Both the position numbers and the translations under genes were made by a program. DNA of 45,105 bases from Devosia sp. (GTDB taxonomy: Bacteria; Pseudomonadota; Alphaproteobacteria; Rhizobiales; Devosiaceae), in NCBI RefSeq assembly GCF_028290435.1, contig NZ_JAQGJV010000055.1:1-45105 (forward strand), in the 5' to 3' direction. Shown here in pieces: positions 8,809-16,381 of the stretch (the first letter of the stretch is position 1; each line of letters starts with the position of its first letter). The notes beneath the pieces were generated by a model. It was not told the DNA's origin, did not search any database, and saw only the letters and a list, made by a program, of their open reading frames with translations.

Positions 8809-9348
8809 ATGCGTATCAATCTCACCCTCGCTTTCGCCTTGCTGGGCGTGTTGCTCACAAGCCCCGTGCTGGCTCAGGAGGTCCCCGCCGCCTCGACACT
8901 ACCGGGTGGCGCCACCTCGCTCAGCGAGGAACATGGCGAGTGGACGGTGTCCTGCCGCATGGAGGGAAATGGCAAGCTGTGCGCGCTGTCCCAGTCGCTC
9001 TCCAACAGCCAAACGGGGGAGCGGGTGCTGAGCGTGGAACTGGCCACGCCAGCGCTCGACAAGATCGAAGGCATGCTGCTGCTGCCGTTCGGCATGCGCC
9101 TGGCGGACGGCGTTGCCCTCAAAGTCGATGCCACCCCGCTGGGTGCGGGGCGGCCGTTCCTGACCTGCATTGCCAGCGGGTGCCTCGTTCCCGTGGCCTT
9201 CAATGCCAGCGAGATCAGCGCCATCCGCGCCGGCAAGGAACTGACCATAACCGGCGCCAGCGCCGATGCGGGCCAGCCCCTCAACCTGGCGGTGTCACTT
9301 GCCGGCTTTACGGTCGCTTCAAACAGGTCCGTCGAACTCAGCAATTGA
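8809..9348 (+). CDS. invasion-associated locus B (IalB) family secreted protein
   Basis: A 179-residue exported protein. Residues 1-22 are a signal peptide (LTLAFALLGVLLTSPVLAQ). The mature part has the IalB pattern: GEWTVSCRM, a Cys pair region (CALSQSLSN), LLLPFGMRLADGV, FLTCIASGCLVPVAF and a late hydrophobic strand. IalB proteins are periplasmic or surface proteins of unknown biochemical role, found widely in Hyphomicrobiales and named from Bartonella. The ATG at 8809 is chosen because it begins the signal peptide; an in-frame TTG at 8794 overlaps the ChaN stop. As last gene of the block it may help handle the receptor's cargo in the periplasm, but this is only context. Confidence 0.8.
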   Translation: MRINLTLAFALLGVLLTSPVLAQEVPAASTLPGGATSLSEEHGEWTVSCRMEGNGKLCALSQSLSNSQTGERVLSVELATPALDKIEGMLLLPFGMRLADGVALKVDATPLGAGRPFLTCIASGCLVPVAFNASEISAIRAGKELTITGASADAGQPLNLAVSLAGFTVASNRSVELSN

Positions 9349-10111
9349 GGACAACTTAAGGGCTGGCATGGTCTCGGGTGCATCATTTTGATATCCCAAG
9401 CGCATCGGCGAAGTGACCTATAATGGATGGCCACTGAATGGCTGGTTTGGGGGACCGCGTGTGAGCCCTGAATGGCTGAGACGGGTCGGTGGCCGCCAGC
9501 CACGCGTCCGAAGGGGCCGCCAAGCGGGCACACAAACCAGCCCCGGGGGGTTAAGCGCGTCTGGCGTCGAAGGCCAGGTGCGCGACGCTCGTCGCCACAA
9601 CGGGACCGCAGAGTAAATCTGAGGTCAACTCCCTCAAGTCCGTCGAACAGCCGCGCGCCACCATGCAGGAGCACCGGCGAAAGTTGAAGCTCGAGTGGCG
9701 AGCGCATAAATCGACGCCTGGTTCCAAATATTACATTTCCTGGTCGCTGCGGAGTTCGACCGAAAGAGCGCCTCGTGGAGGGGCTGCTCTTGCCCAAAAA
9801 CGGCATTCTTCACGCAATGCCTCAACGAACCAGACGGGGTCGGTAGCTGCCACCTGATCGCAAACCCCCACAGGCTGTTGACGCTGATTTACAACCAGTA
9901 TGTGGCGACGAAGTCCGCCATCGAGTCCAAGTCGTGCGCAGCGCTTGGCAGCACATCGGTTGGCGCTGGAAGTGACCGGGATAGGGTCGAGGTCACGTGA
10001 GAAGGCAGTCATGTGCCGCTACCTCACGGATAGCGGCCACCGAGGCAACGCAGTCGGTCCTCGATCCGGTGCTTCGAGTTGACATCCAGCGACACACTCG
10101 GTCATATCGCG
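9349..10111. other. noncoding interval before the riboswitch
   Basis: No frame here has family features or sustained coding character on either strand. It contains an inverted repeat (9440-9542). A plus-strand stretch near 9870-9960 reads like protein in one frame (TLIYNQYVATKSAIES) but has no start and no recognised relatives, so it may be worn gene debris. Confidence 0.55.
9440..9542. repeat. inverted-repeat element of about 100 bases
   Basis: GGCTGGTTTG at 9440-9449 and its exact reverse complement CAAACCAGCC at 9533-9542 frame an 83-base GC-rich interior that itself has short complementary pieces (for example TGGC...GCCA). There is no reading frame inside that explains it. It could be a folded RNA, a miniature transposable element or a REP-like unit. 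Confidence 0.4.
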
Positions 10112-10305
10112 CCGTTGAAGGTTCTTCGGCGGCCAGCAGCCAACGGGGATTAAAAGGGAACACGGTGCGACGTACCCATTAGGGCGCAAAACCGTGGCTG
10201 CCCCCGCAACTGTAAGCGGCGAGTTCTTCCGGGAACACCACTGGCCAAATGGCTGGGAAGGTTCGGAAGCGCGACGACCCGTGAGCCAGGAGACCTGCCA
10301 TCGAC
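10112..10305 (+). ncRNA. cobalamin (adenosylcobalamin) riboswitch
   Basis: The conserved core is clear: GGGATTAAAAGGGAACACGG at 10146-10165, then GGCTGCCCCCGCAACTGTAA at 10196-10215, a peripheral stem around CCACTGGCC...GGCTGGGAAGG, and the B12 box AGCCAGGAGACCTGCC at 10284-10299. The outer ends are approximate. These elements normally repress B12 uptake or synthesis genes when cobalamin is bound. A palindrome CCCGGCCGGG (10317-10326) just downstream and the RBS at 10334-10340 form a plausible expression platform. The gene it now controls is a truncated permease, so the original transcript has been altered. Confidence 0.93.
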
Positions 10306-10347
10306 ACGTGATTCAACCCGGCCGGGGTGTGCCGAGGGGAGACGGTG

Positions 10348-11010
10348 ATGGCGCTTGTCGACAACGACATTTTCAAGAGCACTTTGATCGGATTGCCCGG
10401 TAGCCTTGTCGTGGGCATCGCCAATTTCACCAACGCTACCAATGCCAGCCGCCTGGTGCTGACCGGGGTCGCGATCTCCTTCGTCATCACTTCGCTGGGC
10501 AGCCTCGGGATTTTCCTCGGCGATCCCCGCGCCGCGCAGACAGTGATTTTCTGGATGCTGGGCGGCCTCGGGCTCGCGCAATGGAGCCAGCTTGCTTACC
10601 CGATCGTGGCACTTGTCCTGTGCGGCGCCTATCTGCTGTTCAACGCCCGCAATCTCAATGCTATGACGCTTGGCGATGAATCGGCGACCACGCTCGGTAT
10701 CCCCGCCGGCCAGTTTCGCATCGTGGTGTTCATCGTCTGCGCCCTGCTGACCGGCGCTGCTGTCGCGTTCTCCGGTATCATCTCCTTCGTGGGTCTGATG
10801 ATCCCGCACGTCGTCCGGCTAGCCGTCGGCGGCGACTACCGACGTGTGCTGCCACTGTCGGCGCTCCTCGGCGCCATCTTCCTGGTCCTTGCCGATATCG
10901 TCGCCCGCGTTGTCATTCCCCCGCTCGACATGCCCATCGGGGTTATCACCGGCCTCGTTGGTGGCGTATTCTTCATCGGGTTGATGCGGCGGAGTGGCAG
11001 GATTGGCTAG
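10348..11010 (+). pseudogene. FecCD-type ABC permease lacking its N-terminal part
   Basis: The 220 codons correspond to only about the C-terminal two-thirds of a BtuC/FecCD permease (usual length 320-350). From residue 34 it follows the family: RLVLTGVAIS, GDPRAAQTVIFWMLGGL, LGIPAGQFR, FSGIISFVGLMIPHVVRLAVGGDYR, and the terminal PIGVITGLVGGVFFIGLM. The first 33 codons (MALVDNDIFKS...) do not look like the missing helices, which points to a deletion that joined the riboswitch leader to mid-gene. GAGGGGA at 10334-10340 gives the ATG a good RBS, so a shortened protein may still be made, but the lost helices should prevent transport. It probably belonged to a cobalamin or siderophore importer; no ATPase or binding-protein gene remains beside it. 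Confidence 0.75.
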
Positions 11011-11776
11011 CGATCCCGATCAAGAAGCAAAGCTGGCGACCCTGCTGGGCCAGCTTGCCAACACACGACCTGATCTCGGCCTGGAGCTGGACAATGCGGG
11101 GCGCGAGTTTGTGCCGCTGGCAGCAATTCCCAAGATGGAACTTGATCGCTGGCTGGCCGACACCGCAACGCTTGCCGAGGGGATCGACGAGAGAACCGCC
11201 GCCGCATATCTGCTCAGCATCCTGGTTTGGAAGCTCGGGGAAATCCTCGCCGCGCTCCACCTCGGTGGCGCAATTCTGGAGATCGACGTTGCAGTGCAAT
11301 ACGCGGTCAGCGGCAGCGGACGGTCGGGCGGCATTCAGTTCCACTTCGCCGTTTCTCCCGCCACGCGTCACGGGTCATGTCAGCGCAGCATCAACCAAGC
11401 GATCGTCGATCTTCACGAGCCGATGGTGAACGCCCTGTTTGATCGGACCGGATTGTCGCGCCGGGCGCTTTGGCGCCTGGTTACCGATGGCATTGCCGGC
11501 GGGTTTCTCGAGCGGGGCAAGCGCTCCGGAGATACCGATCGCGCGCGCGCCGCGGCCAGCACTCTGCTGTCGAAAACAGACTCGCCATTGCACAATTTGC
11601 AATGGGGGTTTGTCGAGATTGTCATAGCTGGCGCGCCTGCCGAATGGTTTCGTCTGCGGGGCGGATGTTGCCGATTGTACCGCAGCGTTGGCGGAATCTA
11701 TTGTACAACCTGCGTCGTGCGGCAAGCCGAAATCGAGGGGCTTTCCGTCCACGTCGCGCGAGGCCGCGCCTCGTGA
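10994..11776 (+). CDS. FhuF-like ferric reductase with a 2Fe-2S site
   Basis: A 260-residue protein whose C-terminus has the FhuF cluster motif: two adjacent Cys, ten residues, Cys, two residues, Cys (GGCCRLYRSVGGIYCTTC, about residues 224-241). In FhuF these four Cys hold a [2Fe-2S] centre used to reduce ferric iron from siderophores in the cytoplasm. The rest is helical and only weakly conserved, as usual. The gene overlaps the truncated permease (GTG at 10994; TTG at 11003 also possible), so it was probably co-transcribed with a siderophore or cobalamin importer and stays under the riboswitch. It appears intact although its upstream partner is broken. Confidence 0.75.
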   Translation: MAGLASDPDQEAKLATLLGQLANTRPDLGLELDNAGREFVPLAAIPKMELDRWLADTATLAEGIDERTAAAYLLSILVWKLGEILAALHLGGAILEIDVAVQYAVSGSGRSGGIQFHFAVSPATRHGSCQRSINQAIVDLHEPMVNALFDRTGLSRRALWRLVTDGIAGGFLERGKRSGDTDRARAAASTLLSKTDSPLHNLQWGFVEIVIAGAPAEWFRLRGGCCRLYRSVGGIYCTTCVVRQAEIEGLSVHVARGRAS

Positions 11777-11982
11777 TGCGTCACATCACCGTTCCGATCC
11801 GCACATCACGCGAGTCCGGTGCCCGCTTGGGGGACCATTTCGTCCGCCCAATCAGCACTAAAGACTTTTCAGAGGTTACTGGTCCGCCAAAGCCACCGCG
11901 ATGTCTACCACGTGGGTTACCGACAGTCCGCTTTTATTCATGATTTCACTAAAGCACCTGATCAGGTCCAGCAGGGGGCCCC

Positions 11983-12114
11983 ATGGCTATTACGGACCGC
12001 GCAGGCCTTTTAGACTTCGTTGGCGACGCATATGGCAGAGCCGAGGGCGAATATGGGCGCCTGATCGGGGCGCAAGCTGCATCGACACACGGTCATCCAT
12101 CGGTCGAGGCGTAA
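11983..12114 (+). CDS. small hypothetical protein (43 aa)
   Basis: An ATG with CAGGGGG 5-11 bases upstream opens a 43-codon frame (starts MAITDRAGLLDFVGDAYGRA) whose TAA is immediately followed by the ATG of the next small gene (TAAATG). The stop-start junction and the RBS support it as a real gene. It is soluble and acidic, with no recognised domain. Nothing indicates a function. Confidence 0.4.
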   Translation: MAITDRAGLLDFVGDAYGRAEGEYGRLIGAQAASTHGHPSVEA

Positions 12115-12342
12115 ATGTTCAAGCAGTATCGCGTCGTCGATTGCAGATCTCCCATCATCCAACCAGACGATCATATCGTGGCTGCCGACACCCCGGAACA
12201 GGCAGCGAGGCTGGTGCTCGGCGAAGATCTCGTCCGCGGGAGCCAGGGCAATAAGATGATCCGGGCCCGCGTCTATTCAGATAGTGTGTCGGGTATCAAA
12301 ACCATGGTTCGCCTCTATGCGCCGGTAGCGTCGCGGCGCTAA
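12115..12342 (+). CDS. small hypothetical protein (75 aa)
   Basis: A 75-residue soluble protein, unrecognised. The sequence is protein-like: YRVVDCRSPIIQPDDHIVAA, then DTPEQAARLVLGEDLVRG, a short alternating strand-helix-strand pattern that could be a small alpha/beta fold. It directly follows the 43-codon frame and GAGG lies 5-8 bases before its ATG. It ends close to the convergent sensor-kinase gene. Possibly an accessory or mobile-element passenger gene. Confidence 0.5.
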   Translation: MFKQYRVVDCRSPIIQPDDHIVAADTPEQAARLVLGEDLVRGSQGNKMIRARVYSDSVSGIKTMVRLYAPVASRR

Positions 12343-12366
12343 CCAGCCAACCGCCCATGGGTTAGC
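12338..12366. terminator. hairpin between convergent genes
   Basis: GCTAACC (12338-12344) and GGTTAGC (12360-12366) form a perfect 7-bp stem with a 15-base loop, spanning the stop codons of both convergent genes. No U-tract follows on either strand, so termination is only a suggestion. The same 7-base arms occur in the larger hairpin at 39846-39883. Confidence 0.3.
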
Positions 12367-14389
12367 TTGATTTGGCAGTCAAATCCCTCACCCGTCGGGC
12401 GAACGTCTCTCCGACGAAGGGTTTGGTCATGACGTGCATACCAGGATCGAGATGACCGTGGTTCAGCACAGCATTTTCAGCGTATCCGGTGATGAACAGA
12501 ACTTGCAGCCGGGGTCGACTTGCACGCGCCCCATCGGCCAATTGGCGGCCATTCATCCCATTCGGTAAGCCGACATCGGTGACCAGAAGATCGATTGGCT
12601 GATCAGATTGGAGAATTTTGAGAGCTGAGGGGCCATCAACAGCCTCGATCACCTGGTAGCCGAGTTCGGTCAACATCTCGATTGCCACCATACGGACCAG
12701 CGGTTCGTCATCTACGACCAGGATCGTCTCATGATCGCTTGAGCGGACGGCGGCCGTCGGTTCGGGCTGATCGTCATCGAGATCCGCATCGCCCTGATGC
12801 CTGGGCAGATAGATGCAAACCATCGTACCTTTGCCGATTTCCGAGTAAATCCGCACGGCCCCGTTCGACTGCCCAGCAAAACCATAGACCATCGACAGGC
12901 CCAGGCCGGTGCCCTGTCCGGTCGGCTTGGTAGTGTAAAAGGGATCGAAGGCACGATCGATCACCTCCTTCGACATACCGGTTCCAGTGTCGCTGACGCA
13001 CAGCGATACATATTGTCCGGTCGGCAAGCCGCGTTCCTTCGCAGCCCGTTCGTCCAGCCAGCGATTGCCGGATTCGATCGTAAGCTTGCCGCCGTCAGGC
13101 ATAGCATCACGCGCATTCAGGCACAGGTTGAGCATGGCATTCTCAAGCTGCCCTTGGTCTACGAAGGTGGTCCACAGGCCCCCGGCCGCCGCGGTTTCAA
13201 CTTGCACGGCGGGGCCCACGCTTCGTTCGATCAGGTCCTGCATGCCTGAGATCAGACGGTTGAGATCGGTCGGCTTGGGGTCGAGCGTCTGCCGGCGCGA
13301 GAAGGCGAGTAGGCGCTGCGTCAGGCCGGCTGCACGCTTGGCCGCTCCTTGCGCGCCGGTGACATACCGATCGAGATCGGCAATCCGGCCTTGCGCCAGG
13401 CGCGTCTTCATCAGCTCCAAGCTTCCGCTGATGCCGGCCAGGACGTTGTTGAAATCGTGCGCCAAGCCGCCGGTGAGTTGGCCGACGGCTTCCATTTTTT
13501 GAGACTGGCGCAATGCCTCTTGGGCTAGCCGAAGCTCTTCCGCTGCCGCCGTCTCCTCCGTGATGTCACGGCCAACCGTATAGAACAGGCCGCTTCCGGG
13601 CGCTTCGGGAACTGCAGACCAGGCAAAAGCGATCGGCGTTCCATCTTGGGCAAGAAGTCGAACATGAAACTGATGAACGGCTCGTCCGGCTTGGAGCTCT
13701 GCGATAACCGCGCCGGTCTCGCCGAGATCATCAGGATGGATAAATTCCCCAAACGGCGTGCTCAGCAGCCAATCGGCTGAACGCCCCAGGCGGCGCGACC
13801 ATGCAGGATTGATCGATGTTAGCATGCCATCGAAGGTCGCAACCGCGAACAGATCGGGGCTCATCTCGAAGATGCGATCCCGCTCCCTGACTGCCATGGC
13901 CAACTGCGCCTTGTCGGCAGCAATACGGCCGGTCGTTTCGATGCATACCCCGTAAAGCCCCTCCACCATTCCGTCGGCCGACTTGATCGGGGTATACGAA
14001 AAATCGAAAGAGGCGTCCTCGACCACACCCTGCCTGTCGAGACCGACTGTGAAGCCCGTCATGTGGATGGCTTCACCAGCAAATACGCTATCGAATAAAG
14101 GCCGCAGGTCAGACCACGCCTCGGCCCAAACCTCGCTGCTCGGAAGGCCCATTGATATCGGATGCTTGCGTCCGGCAATCGGAATGAAGGCGTCATTATA
14201 GAGCCAGGTTCGCTCAGAACCCCAAGCCAGGAACATGGGCTGCTTGCTCGTCAGCAGCAGTTGAACCAGGGTCTGCAGCCCCGCCGGCCACGTCTCAGGC
14301 ACACCGAGCGGGGAACTCGACCAGTCGAATGCGCGAATTCGTTGCGCCATCTCGGAAGCCCCGGACAGGAATTGCGGCTCTCGATCCAT
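12362..14389 (-). CDS. hybrid sensor histidine kinase with PAS domains and receiver
   Basis: A 675-residue protein without obvious membrane segments. An N-terminal PAS-like region (about 20-155), a second PAS domain (about 165-285, containing NPAWSRRLGRSADWLL), then a kinase core: H-box GGLAHDFNNVLAGISG with the phospho-acceptor His near 311, N-box NLCLNARDAMPDGG, G1 DTGTGM, F/G2 FDPFYTTKPTGQGTGLGLSMV. A C-terminal receiver follows (ILVVDDEPLVRM; phospho-acceptor Asp in LLVTDVGLPNG near 600; Lys in TKPF). This is a cytoplasmic phosphorelay protein; the PAS ligand is unknown. The ATG at 14389 is preferred; the frame remains open to a TTG at 14437. No response regulator or output gene lies nearby. 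Confidence 0.9.
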   Translation of the reverse strand: MDREPQFLSGASEMAQRIRAFDWSSSPLGVPETWPAGLQTLVQLLLTSKQPMFLAWGSERTWLYNDAFIPIAGRKHPISMGLPSSEVWAEAWSDLRPLFDSVFAGEAIHMTGFTVGLDRQGVVEDASFDFSYTPIKSADGMVEGLYGVCIETTGRIAADKAQLAMAVRERDRIFEMSPDLFAVATFDGMLTSINPAWSRRLGRSADWLLSTPFGEFIHPDDLGETGAVIAELQAGRAVHQFHVRLLAQDGTPIAFAWSAVPEAPGSGLFYTVGRDITEETAAAEELRLAQEALRQSQKMEAVGQLTGGLAHDFNNVLAGISGSLELMKTRLAQGRIADLDRYVTGAQGAAKRAAGLTQRLLAFSRRQTLDPKPTDLNRLISGMQDLIERSVGPAVQVETAAAGGLWTTFVDQGQLENAMLNLCLNARDAMPDGGKLTIESGNRWLDERAAKERGLPTGQYVSLCVSDTGTGMSKEVIDRAFDPFYTTKPTGQGTGLGLSMVYGFAGQSNGAVRIYSEIGKGTMVCIYLPRHQGDADLDDDQPEPTAAVRSSDHETILVVDDEPLVRMVAIEMLTELGYQVIEAVDGPSALKILQSDQPIDLLVTDVGLPNGMNGRQLADGARASRPRLQVLFITGYAENAVLNHGHLDPGMHVMTKPFVGETFARRVRDLTAKSS

Positions 14390-14532
14390 ATCCGCTGTCC
14401 CCAAAACTATTGCTCCTCGATGTTTGCGACAGCGCAACGCCTAGGTGCCGACTTGGATGCAATGAGCGTATCTCGTGTTCGTCCACGCAATGCACAGCTG
14501 ATTGCACGGCGGCTTTTTGGGAGTTTGAAAAC

Positions 14533-14569
14533 TTGCTCTCAACGACCGCAATGGGGTCAAAACTGCCGG
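14533..14569 (+). repeat. dispersed intergenic repeat, copy 2
   Basis: Partner of 2142-2179, including AATGGGGTCAAAACTGCCGG with one base fewer than copy 1. It lies just upstream of the sensor-kinase gene start (which is on the opposite strand), so it could overlap that gene's promoter region. Confidence 0.45.
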
Positions 14570-15102
14570 AATGAAACGTTCCAACTGGCAGCGGCAAAGG
14601 GCCCCTTCTTCCTCGCCCGACAAACCTTGAATTCGGACAAGGGGCTGCGAACTGAAGTGCCAAGCGGCGGAATAACATCCGCAGCTTCACTCACATGCGC
14701 GTTAGTGAAGCCAATGGCGTACCGTCTGCTTCGGCAGGACACTCGCCAGATCCACCCCCCGGCAAATTCGAACGACAGCCTTTGGGAACTTGTCGAGCCT
14801 GCTTGAACGGTTGAAATAGGGCGCTAACCGGAATCCCGTTAATTCGGCAACTAAGGCCATTGGAATCGCTGTGAGATCGCCTGGATCAGAACGCCATGCC
14901 GTCCGGGTCTATGTCAAATGTCGAGCGCGTTTTCGCGAGGCTCGTCGCTTCTCCTTAGCGAGGCATCGTCATAGGTCCCCCCCTTTTTGTCAGTTCGCCG
15001 ACCGATTTTGGGCACGGAGCGGCGAGCGGGTTCTCACTACCGAGCGCTGGCTGCGTAACGAACTGCGCCACGGACGAAACCAAGGACCGAACGCAAAGCA
15101 TC

Positions 15103-15132
15103 GGTGGGACTTTTGGTGGGACTTCTCCCACC
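15103..15132 (+). repeat. short direct repeat ending in a perfect hairpin
   Basis: GGTGGGACTT occurs at 15103-15112 and again at 15115-15124. The second copy continues into a hairpin GGTGGGA, loop CTTC, TCCCACC (15115-15132). It sits about 100 bases before tRNA-Pro. Its role is unknown. Confidence 0.5.
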
Positions 15133-15228
15133 GCTTGTCGCTTCCTGGGGTCAAAATCGCACTTTGTTCCGTTTGGAAGAAAATGAGGGTTGCACGAAAA
15201 GCCCCGCTTCTCTATGTCTCCGCGCAGT

Positions 15229-15305
15229 CGGGGCGTAGCGCAGCCTGGTAGCGCATTTGTCTGGGGGACAAAGGGTCGTCGGTTCAAATCCGGCCGCTCC
15301 GACCA
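15229..15305 (+). tRNA. tRNA-Pro (anticodon GGG)
   Basis: A 77-base cloverleaf with the CCA end encoded (15303-15305). The acceptor stem pairs CGGGGCG with CGCTCCG (one G-U pair); the anticodon stem TTTGT/ACAAA encloses loop CTGGGGG, anticodon GGG; the T arm contains GGTTCAAATCC. It reads CCC and CCU proline codons. Confidence 0.96.
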
Positions 15306-15409
15306 ATTCCCACTCATCGTAGATGACACTGATGTCGCATGGCATATCCCCGGCCATTCGGGATATCGTCATGCACGAAGCTTGAGGGCACAATCCGGAT
15401 GCCATTGCA

Positions 15410-16381
15410 TTGAGCATTCCCGGCCTGGTCGGCGCATTGCAGTTGTGGTCGGAAACGGCCGCCGGTACGGCGCGCCTGATCAATCACTCCGAAAATCACA
15501 CTTTTCGCATCGATGCGCCGTTTTGCGAGACCTATTGCCTGCGAGTGCATCGGCCCGGCTACCAGTCGCGCGCTTCGGTCGAGAGCGAACTGGCTTGGCT
15601 GATGGCGCTGCGGCGCGATACCACGCTGCCGGTGCCCAGGCCCATCAGGGGGCGGAACGGCCAGATTCTGCAAGCCTTCGATCAGCCGGGGCATGAGCCG
15701 CGGCTGGCGGTGCTGTTCGCCTATGCGCTGGGGCAGGAGCCATCGCCGACCAGCAATCTGGGAGAGCTGTTCGTTACACTGGGTGGATTTGCCGCGCAGA
15801 TGCACCAGCATGTTGTCGATTGGCGCCGGCCGGAGAGTTTCGTGCGGCAAGTCTGGAGCGCCGAGCGGATTCTGGATGAAGATGGGTTGTGGGGCAACTG
15901 GCGGGCCGCGCGGGAGATTACGCCGGCCATTCGGGCGACGCTCGACAGGCTGGATGGGCTGCTGCGCGCGCAACTGGCCGAGTACGGGACTTCGGCGGAC
16001 AGGTTCGGGTTGATCCATGCCGATATGCGGCTGGGCAATCTGCTGGTGGATGGCGACGACGTCACCCTGATCGACTTCGACGATTGTGGCTTCTGTTGGT
16101 TCGCCTATGACTTCGCGGCGGCCATTTCCTTCCACGAAACCCACCTCGCCATCCCGGCGCTCAAGGCGGCGTGGCTGGAGGGGTATACGGCCGTTCGGTC
16201 GCTTTCGGCTGCCGATGTGATGGCGATGGATACTATGGTGATGCTGCGCCGCATGGCGCTGTTGGCCTGGATCAGCTCACATGGCGAAACCAGCCTGGCC
16301 CAGACCCATGCGCCAGGTTTTGCCGCTGGGACCGCCCGGCTGGCGGAGCGCTATATGAAAATCGCGCAACCGCTCAAATGA
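15410..16381 (+). CDS. phosphotransferase of the APH/homoserine-kinase-like fold
   Basis: A 323-residue cytoplasmic kinase-like enzyme. The catalytic loop HADMRLGNLLV (about residues 204-214) and the metal-binding DFDDCG (about 222-227) are those of the aminoglycoside phosphotransferase (PF01636) family. The N-lobe shows a weak glycine-rich strand (ARLINHSENHTFRI) and YCLRVHRPGYQS. Members phosphorylate small hydroxyl compounds; the substrate cannot be named. The start is uncertain: TTG at 15410 is the only usual start codon after the in-frame stop at 15383 that keeps the full N-lobe, and it has no clear RBS. The gene ends 8 bases into the convergent O-antigen-ligase gene. Confidence 0.8.
   Translation: MSIPGLVGALQLWSETAAGTARLINHSENHTFRIDAPFCETYCLRVHRPGYQSRASVESELAWLMALRRDTTLPVPRPIRGRNGQILQAFDQPGHEPRLAVLFAYALGQEPSPTSNLGELFVTLGGFAAQMHQHVVDWRRPESFVRQVWSAERILDEDGLWGNWRAAREITPAIRATLDRLDGLLRAQLAEYGTSADRFGLIHADMRLGNLLVDGDDVTLIDFDDCGFCWFAYDFAAAISFHETHLAIPALKAAWLEGYTAVRSLSAADVMAMDTMVMLRRMALLAWISSHGETSLAQTHAPGFAAGTARLAERYMKIAQPLK

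Larger units (their letters stand above)
14390..15228. other. noncoding interval between the sensor kinase and tRNA-Pro
   Basis: About 840 bases with no recognisable gene. It contains the second dispersed-repeat copy (14533-14569), its core again at 15146-15156, and a direct repeat plus hairpin (15103-15132). Open frames here have no start signals or family features. Confidence 0.55.

Noticed and set aside
9731..10012. 93-codon minus-strand frame
   Set aside because: Some stretches look protein-like, but there is no start signal, no recognised family, and the opposite strand looks equally plausible.
10150..10809. 219-codon open frame antisense to the riboswitch and permease
   Set aside because: It crosses the conserved riboswitch and the permease; composition (many His, Gln, Asp, Arg) is that of an antisense shadow.
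14955..15329. Minus-strand frame with VPPKVPPM considered as the end of an integrase beside tRNA-Pro
   Set aside because: No integrase catalytic residues, it runs across the tRNA, and no direct repeat of the tRNA 3' end was found nearby, so no att site or island is claimed.
15344..15366. ATATCCC...GGGATAT hairpin as a terminator for tRNA-Pro
   Set aside because: A 7-bp stem with a 9-base loop and no U-tract; too weak to call.
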